Source: Puniceicoccales bacterium (lineage in GTDB: Bacteria > Verrucomicrobiota > Verrucomicrobiia > Opitutales > UBA953). Taken from it: a stretch of 16,585 nucleotides of DNA. Shown piece after piece: positions 6,031 through 15,697 of this stretch. The position numbers and the translations under genes were made by a program. How positions within the stretch are numbered: the stretch's first letter is position 1; each line of letters begins with the position of its first letter. The DNA is taken from assembly GCA_031289285.1 (NCBI GenBank), contig JAITPT010000226.1:1-16585 (forward strand), given 5' to 3'. The notes beneath the pieces were generated by a model. That model had not been told where the DNA came from. It saw only the letters and a list, made by a program, of their open reading frames with translations, and ran no database searches.

Positions 6031-9000
6031 ATGTCTCCTTCACCTCTCTCCGGAAAACTCCGGCGGACCCATTTCGCCAAAACCGCGCTTCTCGCTGCTG
6101 CTGCCCTCGCCGCAACCGCCGCCGCGCCCGACGCCGCCGCAGTAGCTACCACATGGAACATTACCGATGGCGTCCCCAACCTCTACTGGTATGGCAACGG
6201 CGTCTTCAGCACTGGCAGCAATGCTGGCGCCACCTCCTACCCTTGGACCGACGGCGCTCAGGTTGATGTGTCAATAAGCACCGCCACCACCCTCTACTTG
6301 CAGAGCACCATTTTGCTCTCCGACGAAGGCGGTGCCTCCATCACAACAGCTGGCGGCGACTACGTTTTCACAGCGGGCAAAGCTCCCGCCATTCGCTTTG
6401 ACAGCGTCGCCGCAGGCTCCCTGAACTTCGCCACCAACGGCGACGGTGCTGCTGCTGGTGCCATCGCTGCCAACAGACTCACGGGTGCTGGCACGATAAA
6501 CTGGGACGTTTCTGGTGGCCGCCTCAACTTCACTGCCGCCAGCAACTCGACCTTCACGGGCAACATCCTCGTCAACCGAGGCATTGTCAGCATGGGCACT
6601 GCCGCCACGGGCGGAAACAACACCCTCCTCGGCAGCACTGCCGCTGCCAAAGTCTATATCAACTCCGACGCGGAGTTCACGATTGTCGCTCCCGCTGGTG
6701 CCTCCACCAACTACTGGAGTGCTCACGCCGATAACAAAATCGCCAACACCCTCTTCTCTAACAACGGCACGATTTCTCTCGTTCGCGGTTCCACTTACAA
6801 CAACACCGTCGAACTCACTGGCGAGCTTACGCACACCGGCATAACGACGCTCGTCTCCAACAACACCGCCGACAGCGGCCTCATCTTCTCTGGAAAAATC
6901 ACTGGTGCCGACGCTGGCGCAGTGCTCACCATAGGTGCCAACGGCAACGGCACCGCCTTCGTCGTTTTCACAAACTCCACTAATGACTACGCAGGCGAGA
7001 CCGTGCTCAACGGCTGGCTCTCGCTCCACGGCGACGGCGTGTTGCCCGCCACCACTGCGGTCACCATCAACGGCACTGGCGGGCTGCGCTTCGACAAATC
7101 CGGCACCACACCCTTCCTCGTCCCGCAAACAATCGCTGGCGCCGGCACGTTCCAAGTCGCCAGCGGCACCGTCCGCGTTTCGCAGAATAACACAACCTTC
7201 ACCGGAAGCATCCGGGTCGGTGCCGACGCTCCCGCATACACCGGCGCTGCCGACGCCCCCGTCCTCGAAATCGGCGACGGCACCTTCGCCACCGCCGCCG
7301 CTTGGTTTGCCCCGTTCTCCGTCGCCACCGCCAGCGTCAGCCTCGCCTCCACTGACGCCACACTCAGCTTCAACCTCTCCGACACCGACGGCGACACAAC
7401 GGGCAAAGTCACTGCCCGCATCACTGGCAACGGCTCGGTCGCCAAGCGCGGCGACGGCGTAATCACGCTCACCAACGCCAACAACAGTTACGCAGGCACG
7501 ACGGACATCTACCAAGGCAAACTCGCGCTCTCCGCCACGGGCAAAATCGGCACTGGCGGTGTACGCCTCGGCGGCACCGGCATATTCGACATCTCCGCCA
7601 CCTCTGGCTACACCCTCGCCTCCCTCGGCTCACTCACCAACGGCCCCGACATCGGCACCAACGCAAAAATCGAGCTTGGCAACAAACTCCTCACGCTCAC
7701 TGGCAGCGGCCTCTACAGCGGCCAGTTCTCCAGCGACACCACCGCCAACAGCAGAGTCACCTACACCGCAGCCAACCCCGACGACACCCTCACACTCGGC
7801 GGCGCACTCGGCCACAGAGGCACGACCGCCGTCACTGCCGGCGTCCTCGTCATCAGCAACCACCTCGACGCCTCCTACAACAAAACCACCACCCTCTCCC
7901 TCACTGGCAGCGGCAGCGCGACAATCACCGACGGCACCGGCCTCGACTTCAGCAACGCCGAGACCGCCATCTTGCTCAACACAACGGGCACACTGACCGT
8001 CGCTGGCGGCGCAAGCCTCCATGCCAAAAACCTCACGGCACTCAGCGGCACAATCCGCATAGATAGCAGCGACGCTCCCATCTTCCAGTTAGGGACATCC
8101 TCCCTACTCTCCGACCCGCTGGACGGCAGAATTCTCGACGCTGCCGGTGCCACCGGTGTCACACTCCAAGGCAACAACACGACCACCGCTGTTTTCAAAG
8201 CCAACGCGCTGGGCAATTGGACCGGCACCGCCATCGCTGGCTTCACGCGAAGCACAATCGTGTTAGACAGCGCCACGCTCGACATCGCCTTCACCGCCGC
8301 CATCGGTGGCGAAACTGGCCAAAACCACGACGTCGCCAAGCTCAGCCTCATCAACGGCGCAATCGCGCAAATCGGCACCTCCGCCGTCGGGGGCAGCCTC
8401 TACCTCGACGTGCGCCAAAACACCTCCGGCGGCGCGACCCAGTGGGGCGGCGGCATCGCTTGGCGCGGCGGCAGCAGCGTAGTCGTCAACGGCACCGCAC
8501 ACATCATCCGTGGCGTTTTGAGCGGCGACGGCACAGGCAGCCTCAAAGCCAACGTCATCTCCTTCGAGTCCACCGGCTCTGACCCCCGCGCCGTCCGCCT
8601 CGAAAACGTCCGCCTCGAAGCACCCGTCGGCGGGCGCATTGAAGTCAGCAGCCTGACGCAGCTAACCATCGCCAAGGCATCCGGTCAGGCGAACATCCCC
8701 GCCGCAGTCCTCGCAGTCAGCAGCAGCGGCACCTCCGAAATCACAATCAACAGCGGTGCCACGCTCGTCTTCGACCTCACCAACTCCACCCCCTTTACCA
8801 GCCTGAACGATGCCGACAGCGCCGCCGCTACCTCCGCGCTCCTGCGCCTCATCGGTGCAAAGTTCAACGGCACCAGCCTCGCAAACGTCAAGTTCGACAT
8901 CACGGGATTTTCACCAGCACTCACCGGATACTACACAATTTTCGACGCCTCCGGCATCAACGACCTCGCCAACACCAACGGCCTCGCCCTCCCCACCGAC

Positions 9001-12000
9001 ATCAAACTCAACGGCAGTGTCGCCTCCGATTTCTTCGTCCGCTCCTCTGGCAACGCCACACAAGCAAGCCTCTCGCGCAACGCCGAGAACACACGCATCT
9101 ACCTCGCCATCGCCGCCTCCAACGCCAACACCGTCGTCACGTGGAAGGGCACCGGCGCGGCATGGAAAAACGATGACGGCACCACCGACGCCCCGAACTG
9201 GGGCGGCAGCATCGCAGGAACGCCCATCGTCACATTCCTCGATGGCGACACCGCAGAGTTCAACGACACCGCCGCGACATCGCGCAACGTCGTGATTGAC
9301 GAGGGCGGCGTCGCTCCCGCCCGTGTGCGTGTCACCACCAATGCCACCACCAGCAACGCCTACGTATTCTCCGGTGGCCCCGTGAAAGACGCGCCCACCG
9401 CGCTCGCGCCCAACGGCACCACGCTCGAAAAAGACGGCTACGGCAAACTCACCCTCACCGCGCCCAACCAATACACTGGCGGCACCACCATCCGAAACGG
9501 CGACTTGGCTATCACCGACCTCGGCGCACTCGGCAGCGGCGGCGTCACGTTCCTCAGCGGCGGCAGGCTCGAACTAAACATCGCCGCAACCGCTGCCGGA
9601 GAGTTCGCCAACAAAATCACAGGGCCGGGCGCGATTATCAAAATCGGCGACGGTGCCGTGACACTCAAGCCCGCCACCGGCAGCGCCTACATCGGCTCCG
9701 TCACACTCAACGCCAGCACGAGCATCCCGCACGTCGAAGGCGGCGATTGGAACCGCCTCACCCTCGACGCCGCCGACGTGGGCGGCGAGCTTGGCTTCTC
9801 CTCGCTCACCCTCGGCAGCAACACCGAGCTGGTCGTCGCCAGCGACACCTCGCTGCTCGTGGCAGGCAACATCTCCCTCGCCGCTGGCAGCTGGCTCTCC
9901 ACCGGAGTCAACGCCGTCGTCTCCGCCGAGGGCAAAATCACTTTTGCCGGTTCGGGCAACAACCGCCCCGTCTTGCGCATCGAGGCCGCGACCTCCGGCG
10001 TCGTCATCGCCCGCGCCAACGAAATTGATGCTCCCAACGGCTTCCGCGTTTTCTTCGGAGACGAGGAGCAGCCGTCCGCCATCTCCACCGAGGTCTTTGT
10101 CAACCGCGACGTCCGCATCGTCACCAGTGCAGATTTCGAGTGGCAGGAGCTACAAGTCAGAGACTCCCTCGCGTGGAACAACACGGGGCAAGGGCTGCAA
10201 CACGGCGTCTTCACCCTGCCCGCTCCAGAAGTGGGCGACACCTACACCGTCGCCGAGCCGCTCGCCAATAACCCGCTGGTCAACGGCCCGGGCTTTGTCA
10301 TCGGCACCAACGACGACGGCACCGACCAATACTGGGACGGCAAGACGCTCATCAAGCGTGGCACCGGCAGACTCATCCTCGAGCAGCCCTCTACCTACAC
10401 TGGCGAAACCCGCGTCGAAGAAGGCTTCCTCGAGCTGCGCTCACCCGCCGCCGCTGGCGAGGGCAACGCCGCCATCCGCATCAACACGGGTGCCTCACTC
10501 GTCTTCAACATCGCCCCCGCCGCCACTGGCGCACAACCCGCCTCCCTCCAAAAACCACTCGCCGATAACGGCCACGTCGTCAAGACGGGCACCGGCGAAC
10601 TGGTCTTCGCACTGCCCAACACCGAATTTGTAGGCGACATCACCGTCGCCGAGGGCGTGCTCACACTCGCCGACCCCGCCGCCGCTGGCGGCACAAACAG
10701 CGTCCCGCACATCACCATCGAGGCACTCGGCACACTGCGCGTCCTCACCCCGCGCTACACCAGCTGGGAGTTTGGCAAAAACATCCTCGGCGCAGGCGCA
10801 TTTGAAAAAAGCGGCGACGGCGACCTCGTGCTCACCGGCAGCAACTCCTACGGCGGCACAACATCCGTCGCGGGCGGCAGGCTCCTCGTGAAAGACAGGG
10901 CATCGCTCGGCACAGGCTCGCTCGTCACCGTCGCAGCGGGCGCAGTCGTCGTCCTCAGCGTCCCCACCGCCGCCACTGGCGACGCCGCGTGGGATTGGGA
11001 AAAAGAACTCATCGGCGAAGGCAAGCTCGCCAAAGACGGCGGCGGCGAACTCATCCTCAGCCGCCCCGCCGCATACACCGGCGGCACAGAAATTTCTAAC
11101 GGCACCCTCATCCTGCAAGACGCCGCCGCCACCGGCGAAGTCACTGGCGGCCTGCGCCCGCGCGTGACGCTCGCCTCCAGCGCAACGCTCACTCTCGATT
11201 TCCAAGACGCCGACGGCACCCCCGTCTCCGCCGAATACGACGCAGCAATCTCCGGCTCCGGCACACTCCACAAAAAAGGCGCAGGTGCCGTCGTGACGCT
11301 CACCGGCGACAACCCCGCATTCACCGGAAAGGTCGTCGTGAATGACGGCACCCTCGCCCTGCGCACTCCGGGTGCCGCCGGAACTGGTGCCATCGAACTC
11401 GCCGCCGCGACAGCCACCGTCCGCCTCGAGACCCAATCCATTGACGACACTTGGGTCTTCACCACCCACATCAGCGGCACCGGCAGTCTCGAAAAAATCG
11501 GCACCGGTCTCCTCACGCTCTCCGCCGACAACAACTACGGCGGCGAAACACGCGTCGCCGCTGGCGCACTCGTCGTCACCGGCTCCCTGCGCGACCCGGG
11601 CCAGACCGCCACCACCTCCGCCGTCTATTCCGGCAAAATCACCATCGCCGCAGCGGGCGCGACCTTCGAGCTTGAGCAAACCGGCAGCTACACGCAGACG
11701 CTCTCCGGCGGAACCGCTGGCGCAGGCACGTTCGTAAAAAGCGGCGCGGAGAACTCCACCGCCATCCTCGCCGGCGCAAACGCCCACACGGGTGCCACGA
11801 TTGTCAACACCGGCAGGCTCATCCTCGCTGGCTCACTCGGCACGACTTACGGCGGCACCGGCTCGTTCCGCTACGGCGGCGACATCGAGGTCGCCGAAGG
11901 TGCCGTCTTCGAGCTAAACCGCTCCAGCGGAAAACAGACATTGGCTGGCTCGCTCACCGGCTCCGGCACACTCGTCAAACGCGGCACCGACACACTCGTG

Positions 12001-14556
12001 CTCACCGGCCTCGTCGCCGCACCCGTCCAAATCCAGACCGGCTCACTCCAAATCGGTGCCACCCACGGCAACGCCAACGGCCTCCCCGAGACACTCCGCT
12101 CAACCTCCATCACAATCAGCGGCGGCGCGACTCTCCTGTTTGACATCTACGGCGGCAGCCTCGCCGACAAACTCTCCACCGCCAACTTCGCCTACGACAA
12201 CCCCGATGCGCCGATAACCATTGACCTGAGCGTCATCGCCAACGGCACCTACGAGCTACTAACAGTCGGCGCTGCGGCGGGCTTCGGTGCCGTCTTCGAC
12301 GCGCACTCCTCGCTGCGCACACTCCTCGCTGGCCAACCGCTCCCCGAAGGCTCCACCACCTACATCCGCTACGATTACAGCGCCGACGGCAAAACGCTCC
12401 TCCTGCTCGTCTCCGGCAACGAGCACGGCGCTGGCTCCGAGGTCACACAAAACGTTTCCCTCGACTGGGTGTTTGCCCCAGCCCAAGACGGCGCACCGCG
12501 CCAAGGCACTTGGGACACTCTCTCCGAGGTTTGGAAAGAGACTGCGAAAAACGAAGCACCGCGCCTCTTCCGCCACGGCGACATCGTCAACTTCAACACC
12601 GACGGCGCTAACAGCGGCATCATCGAAGTCGCAGGGGCCATGCGCGTCTCCGCCATGCGCGTCTCCGGCGCAGGCGAGCTTGTCCTCGCCAACGGTGCCA
12701 TCAACGGCGGTGCCCAACAAAAACTCACCGGCGGCGACGGCTCGCTCACCAAGAGCGGCAAAGGACGGCTTGTTTTCCGCGGCGGCAGCGAGACCTTTGA
12801 AGCAGCGTTTGCAGGCGGCGTCCTCCTCAGCGAGGGAACAATCGCGCTCGAAAAAGCCAACCTCTCCGCGCCGCTCGCCTCGGCAGGCATTCGCATCGAG
12901 ACCGCCGCCCAAATCTTCCTCGGCTCGCCAGCCTCCGGCGAAGTCGCCGCCACGCAAGGCGGCCTGAGCGCCGTCGGCGGCATCGTCAACAACGGCGACA
13001 TCTACGGCAACGGCGTCATCTCCGGCAACTTCATCAACAACGGCAACCTCTCGCCCGGTTTCTCGGCAGGGAAAATCACCCTCCAGCCCGGCGTCGGCGG
13101 GACGTTCACCAACAACGGCAGGATTACCTTGGAGGTCTTCGGCGACGGCACTCACGACACCCTGAGCTACTCCAGCGCAGCAGACATCCTCATCGGCGGC
13201 TCGCTCCTGCTCGACGTGGCAGACAAGTATATCCAAGACAACTACCGCGACGGCAAAGTCACTCTGCCCGCGTTGCTCGAAACGCTGTCCTCTGGAACGG
13301 TCGCCTTCGACACCACCGAGACGGGTGCCGTCACCATCCTGTTCACCAACAGCACGCTCGCCGGAAGGGTCGTGGACGCCCAGCAAGGTGTCATCGAGCT
13401 TTGGCAAAGTTTCCAAAACATCAATGGGCTTAAGCCCGCACTTAGCGACTTCGCCGCCTTGCTCACCGAGCTTTCGCAAGCTGGCAACGAAGAGACCGGT
13501 GTGCTCTGCAAAGCCATCTACGACGCCGCCGACAACTCGTCCGCCGCCGCCGCAAAAATCATCGAGCAAGCCTCCCCAATCGCATTCTCCGCCATCCTCG
13601 CCATGCCCATCCAAAACGCGCAAGTCGCCACCGACGCCCTGCGCGGGCACCTCGCCTCACGCCGAGAAGCCACCCGCTCGCCAAAGTTCACCGAGGAAAT
13701 CGGCAAGGGCGACGCCTACTTCTTCGCGAACGGCGCGTTCACCGATAACAAGAGCGCCTCCGATTCTCCGGTCTTCGACACCGAGACATTTGGCGCGACG
13801 GTCGGCACCGATGTCTGGTTCTCCGACTACTTCCTCGCGGGCATCAACGTCGGCGGCAACACGGGCAAATCAAAAATCCACGACAACGGCGGGCGCATTC
13901 GCCAAGAGGAGTTCCGCCTCACTGCATACAGCACCATCCGTTTCACCAACTGGCTCGCGGCGGATGTCTCTGTCTTCAGTGGTCTCTCCAAGTTCGACAC
14001 GCGCCGCATCACCGCTATCGCGCCCGACGCCCTCGGCGGCAAAACCGACAGCACGCTCTTTGGCGCGTCGCTCAATTTTGCGGGGAATTTCGAGTTGGCA
14101 AAGTCTGGCACTCACACATGGACGCTCGCTCCTTTTATCGGTGCCGACTACGCGACAACTTCTGCCGACGCTTTCTCCGAGCACTACGAAAACGACCGAG
14201 GTGCGCTCAGTGTTCAGAAGTTTGACGCCGACTCGTTGCGGCTGAAAGTCGGAGCGGGTGTTGTCTGGCAATGGGCTGGCGCGGTGCCTTTGCGTCTCCG
14301 CCTCAACGTCGCTTACGCCCATGAATTGCTCGACACCGATGCCGACATTGTGGCGCGTTTTGCGGGTGACTCGGGCTGGGGGCGTCGTTTCAGCACAAAC
14401 TCTGTTTATGCTTCTGAGGGTGTCCTTGAGTTGTCTCCCAGTTTAGAGATTGAGCTTTCCCGTCATGCCAGTTTTGGCATCGGTTACAGTTTCGACACCG
14501 ACTTCGACAACCGCACCGCCCACCGCTTCAACGCCGCCATTCACATAAAGTGGTAA
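6031..14556 (+). CDS. Giant autotransporter with beta-strand repeats and C-terminal barrel
   Basis: This is a 2841-residue type V secreted surface protein. A basic n-region (KLRRTHFAK) and hydrophobic LLAAAALAATAAA segment form a signal peptide that probably ends near residues 37-42. Most of the protein is a Gly/Thr/Asn-rich beta-helix passenger of autotransporter-associated beta-strand repeats. Typical cores read K-x-G-x-G-x-L-x-L followed by a Tyr-x-Gly-x-Thr turn. Cores with Lys at 1442, 1518, 1593, 1668, 1748, 1822, 1903 and 1983 are spaced 74-81 residues apart; others are at 472, 1134, 1204 and 2241. A helical linker at about 2470-2555 precedes a barrel of about 284 residues (2558-2841) ending in Trp, as expected for BAM-assembled barrels. 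The reading frame is open further upstream, but the signal peptide fixes the start at 6031. No catalytic motif was seen in the passenger; adhesion or surface structure is likely but unproven. Confidence 0.92.
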   Translation: MSPSPLSGKLRRTHFAKTALLAAAALAATAAAPDAAAVATTWNITDGVPNLYWYGNGVFSTGSNAGATSYPWTDGAQVDVSISTATTLYLQSTILLSDEGGASITTAGGDYVFTAGKAPAIRFDSVAAGSLNFATNGDGAAAGAIAANRLTGAGTINWDVSGGRLNFTAASNSTFTGNILVNRGIVSMGTAATGGNNTLLGSTAAAKVYINSDAEFTIVAPAGASTNYWSAHADNKIANTLFSNNGTISLVRGSTYNNTVELTGELTHTGITTLVSNNTADSGLIFSGKITGADAGAVLTIGANGNGTAFVVFTNSTNDYAGETVLNGWLSLHGDGVLPATTAVTINGTGGLRFDKSGTTPFLVPQTIAGAGTFQVASGTVRVSQNNTTFTGSIRVGADAPAYTGAADAPVLEIGDGTFATAAAWFAPFSVATASVSLASTDATLSFNLSDTDGDTTGKVTARITGNGSVAKRGDGVITLTNANNSYAGTTDIYQGKLALSATGKIGTGGVRLGGTGIFDISATSGYTLASLGSLTNGPDIGTNAKIELGNKLLTLTGSGLYSGQFSSDTTANSRVTYTAANPDDTLTLGGALGHRGTTAVTAGVLVISNHLDASYNKTTTLSLTGSGSATITDGTGLDFSNAETAILLNTTGTLTVAGGASLHAKNLTALSGTIRIDSSDAPIFQLGTSSLLSDPLDGRILDAAGATGVTLQGNNTTTAVFKANALGNWTGTAIAGFTRSTIVLDSATLDIAFTAAIGGETGQNHDVAKLSLINGAIAQIGTSAVGGSLYLDVRQNTSGGATQWGGGIAWRGGSSVVVNGTAHIIRGVLSGDGTGSLKANVISFESTGSDPRAVRLENVRLEAPVGGRIEVSSLTQLTIAKASGQANIPAAVLAVSSSGTSEITINSGATLVFDLTNSTPFTSLNDADSAAATSALLRLIGAKFNGTSLANVKFDITGFSPALTGYYTIFDASGINDLANTNGLALPTDIKLNGSVASDFFVRSSGNATQASLSRNAENTRIYLAIAASNANTVVTWKGTGAAWKNDDGTTDAPNWGGSIAGTPIVTFLDGDTAEFNDTAATSRNVVIDEGGVAPARVRVTTNATTSNAYVFSGGPVKDAPTALAPNGTTLEKDGYGKLTLTAPNQYTGGTTIRNGDLAITDLGALGSGGVTFLSGGRLELNIAATAAGEFANKITGPGAIIKIGDGAVTLKPATGSAYIGSVTLNASTSIPHVEGGDWNRLTLDAADVGGELGFSSLTLGSNTELVVASDTSLLVAGNISLAAGSWLSTGVNAVVSAEGKITFAGSGNNRPVLRIEAATSGVVIARANEIDAPNGFRVFFGDEEQPSAISTEVFVNRDVRIVTSADFEWQELQVRDSLAWNNTGQGLQHGVFTLPAPEVGDTYTVAEPLANNPLVNGPGFVIGTNDDGTDQYWDGKTLIKRGTGRLILEQPSTYTGETRVEEGFLELRSPAAAGEGNAAIRINTGASLVFNIAPAATGAQPASLQKPLADNGHVVKTGTGELVFALPNTEFVGDITVAEGVLTLADPAAAGGTNSVPHITIEALGTLRVLTPRYTSWEFGKNILGAGAFEKSGDGDLVLTGSNSYGGTTSVAGGRLLVKDRASLGTGSLVTVAAGAVVVLSVPTAATGDAAWDWEKELIGEGKLAKDGGGELILSRPAAYTGGTEISNGTLILQDAAATGEVTGGLRPRVTLASSATLTLDFQDADGTPVSAEYDAAISGSGTLHKKGAGAVVTLTGDNPAFTGKVVVNDGTLALRTPGAAGTGAIELAAATATVRLETQSIDDTWVFTTHISGTGSLEKIGTGLLTLSADNNYGGETRVAAGALVVTGSLRDPGQTATTSAVYSGKITIAAAGATFELEQTGSYTQTLSGGTAGAGTFVKSGAENSTAILAGANAHTGATIVNTGRLILAGSLGTTYGGTGSFRYGGDIEVAEGAVFELNRSSGKQTLAGSLTGSGTLVKRGTDTLVLTGLVAAPVQIQTGSLQIGATHGNANGLPETLRSTSITISGGATLLFDIYGGSLADKLSTANFAYDNPDAPITIDLSVIANGTYELLTVGAAAGFGAVFDAHSSLRTLLAGQPLPEGSTTYIRYDYSADGKTLLLLVSGNEHGAGSEVTQNVSLDWVFAPAQDGAPRQGTWDTLSEVWKETAKNEAPRLFRHGDIVNFNTDGANSGIIEVAGAMRVSAMRVSGAGELVLANGAINGGAQQKLTGGDGSLTKSGKGRLVFRGGSETFEAAFAGGVLLSEGTIALEKANLSAPLASAGIRIETAAQIFLGSPASGEVAATQGGLSAVGGIVNNGDIYGNGVISGNFINNGNLSPGFSAGKITLQPGVGGTFTNNGRITLEVFGDGTHDTLSYSSAADILIGGSLLLDVADKYIQDNYRDGKVTLPALLETLSSGTVAFDTTETGAVTILFTNSTLAGRVVDAQQGVIELWQSFQNINGLKPALSDFAALLTELSQAGNEETGVLCKAIYDAADNSSAAAAKIIEQASPIAFSAILAMPIQNAQVATDALRGHLASRREATRSPKFTEEIGKGDAYFFANGAFTDNKSASDSPVFDTETFGATVGTDVWFSDYFLAGINVGGNTGKSKIHDNGGRIRQEEFRLTAYSTIRFTNWLAADVSVFSGLSKFDTRRITAIAPDALGGKTDSTLFGASLNFAGNFELAKSGTHTWTLAPFIGADYATTSADAFSEHYENDRGALSVQKFDADSLRLKVGAGVVWQWAGAVPLRLRLNVAYAHELLDTDADIVARFAGDSGWGRRFSTNSVYASEGVLELSPSLEIELSRHASFGIGYSFDTDFDNRTAHRFNAAIHIKW

Positions 14557-14596
14557 CCCTAAAACCGCCCGCATTAACTGCCGTTTTTAGGGTTAC
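14553..14596. terminator. 12-bp perfect inverted repeat overlapping the autotransporter stop codon
   Basis: GTAACCCTAAAA (14553-14564) and TTTTAGGGTTAC (14585-14596) pair perfectly around a 20-nt loop. The TAA stop lies inside the left arm. With an A-run at the loop end of the left arm and a T-run at the start of the right arm, it looks like a bidirectional terminator between convergent genes. It lacks the usual U-tract after the stem, so it may instead stabilise the mRNA end. Confidence 0.6.
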
Positions 14597-14657
14597 GCCT
14601 CGCCCCGCCTACTGCACTGCATAAAAACCGCGTATCATTTTTCTGCCGGACGCTTTT

Positions 14658-14758
14658 TTTTGGAGTGCGGTGGCAGAGGGTGCGAAGTGCTAACGTAGCA
14701 CCCGCCGACACCGCTTTCAGCGCGGCGGGAGACACAAACCGTCGAGGGGGGCTTCGAC
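14658..14758. repeat. REP-like intergenic hairpin element
   Basis: A 21-bp segment at 14658-14678, with core AGTGCGGTGGCAGAG, matches 3508-3528 with one mismatch. GCGGTG (14667-14672) pairs with CACCGC (14709-14714), GTGCTA/TAGCAC forms an inner hairpin at 14687-14701, and GTCGA/TCGAC (14741-14758) forms a third. The element fills the gap between the convergent autotransporter and tsaB genes. Confidence 0.6.
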
Positions 14759-14759
14759 G

Positions 14760-15494
14760 CTACCCGCGCTCCTCCGCCCTGTGACGCAACGGTGCCCACT
14801 TTGCGTATTGGGCGGGTGTATTGGCGGCGTCGGGGGCGTTGGTCGTGTGCATCAGATTGGGCACTGCCAGTGTGGCGGGGTCACGCTCTAAAAGGTTTTC
14901 GGGAAACGGTTCCCACGGGGACGGCGGCTCGCCGAGCGCACGTTGGGTGATGCGAAAACGTGGCTGTGGCAAGACTGCCAACTCTGTGGCGGACATCTCC
15001 GAAAACGTTTCGGGCACCACGCTGTTGCGCACTGCGAGGGTGTTCCAACGTCCGAGGCGCGAATCGGCGAGAAGGGAAAAATCGCGACGGTCCGGTGAGT
15101 TGCGCAGAAGCAGGTGGGCGGCGAGGGTGAGTGAGCCAAATGCAAAAACGGGTTTCCCAGCGAACTCTGGCAACGCGAGCCAACTGCGCAGTGCGATAGC
15201 GGCGATGCGGATACCGAGCACGGAGCCGGGGCCTTCTGCAAAGATAAATCCGCCGAGTCCGCCGAGTTCGCTACGTTCGCTGTCTTTGCCGAGTTTAGTG
15301 GGGCGCAGTTTGGCATCGGCGAGTGTGGCATCAATGAGTGCGAAGAGTGTTTCCGAGGCTGCAGGATTTTCGGCGCGGTGAAACGCCAACCACGTGCCAT
15401 CGCGCCAGACCCCTGTCACTGGCAACCGTCCTGCGGCGTCGAGGAAGAGAAAAGGCGCCCCTGCGACAGGGAAGTTTTCGTTCATACTCAACAC
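14760..15494 (-). CDS. tsaB: TsaB-like subunit of the tRNA t6A37 threonylcarbamoyltransferase complex
   Basis: This 244-residue protein is recognised by LGGFIFAEGPGSVLGIRIAA (79-99), matching the TsaB signature GPGSFTGLRI, and by the preceding SETLFALIDATLADAKL helix. TsaB is the non-catalytic partner that dimerises with TsaD to make t6A37 in tRNAs reading ANN codons. The usual N-terminal DTS motif is degenerate here (FLFLDAAG) and the C-terminal half is poorly conserved, so the match is to a divergent TsaB. Two starts are possible: GTG at 15494, preceded by GAGGTG at good spacing, or ATG at 15485 without a site; the GTG is chosen. The gene stands alone and converges on the autotransporter. 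Residues 68-80 (KDSERSELGGLGG) look like a small repeat-derived insertion. Confidence 0.82.
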   Translation of the reverse strand: MLSMNENFPVAGAPFLFLDAAGRLPVTGVWRDGTWLAFHRAENPAASETLFALIDATLADAKLRPTKLGKDSERSELGGLGGFIFAEGPGSVLGIRIAAIALRSWLALPEFAGKPVFAFGSLTLAAHLLLRNSPDRRDFSLLADSRLGRWNTLAVRNSVVPETFSEMSATELAVLPQPRFRITQRALGEPPSPWEPFPENLLERDPATLAVPNLMHTTNAPDAANTPAQYAKWAPLRHRAEERG

Positions 15495-15520
15495 AAAAAC
15501 ACCTCTTCCCCCGCCAAGTC

Positions 15521-15613
15521 AACACACCAACACACCAGCACCCGCACCAGCACCCGCACCCGCAACAGCACCAGCAACAGTAACAACACCAACACCCGCA
15601 CCAGCACCAACCC
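15521..15613. repeat. C/A-rich hexamer repeat upstream of tsaB
   Basis: Degenerate CACCAG, CACCCG and CAACAG hexamers run for about 93 bp, almost without T on the plus strand. The tract begins 27 nt upstream of the tsaB start. It could be read as Thr-Pro-Ala-Pro or Gln/His runs but has no gene context. The interval 15614-15697 that follows shows nothing recognisable. Confidence 0.8.
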
Positions 15614-15697
15614 AGCGCTGGGAGTGCTATCGTCTCGCCATCTCGAAGTGTCGCCGCATCTGATGTTGCCGCTGCCAGCGAGCTGCCAATATCCCCA

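Noticed and set aside
6271..7515. 414-codon minus-strand frame inside the autotransporter gene, with similar ones at 10495-11787 and 12259-13650
   Set aside because: Gly/Val/Glu-rich antisense of a repetitive, codon-biased gene; no signal, motif or start site supports them.
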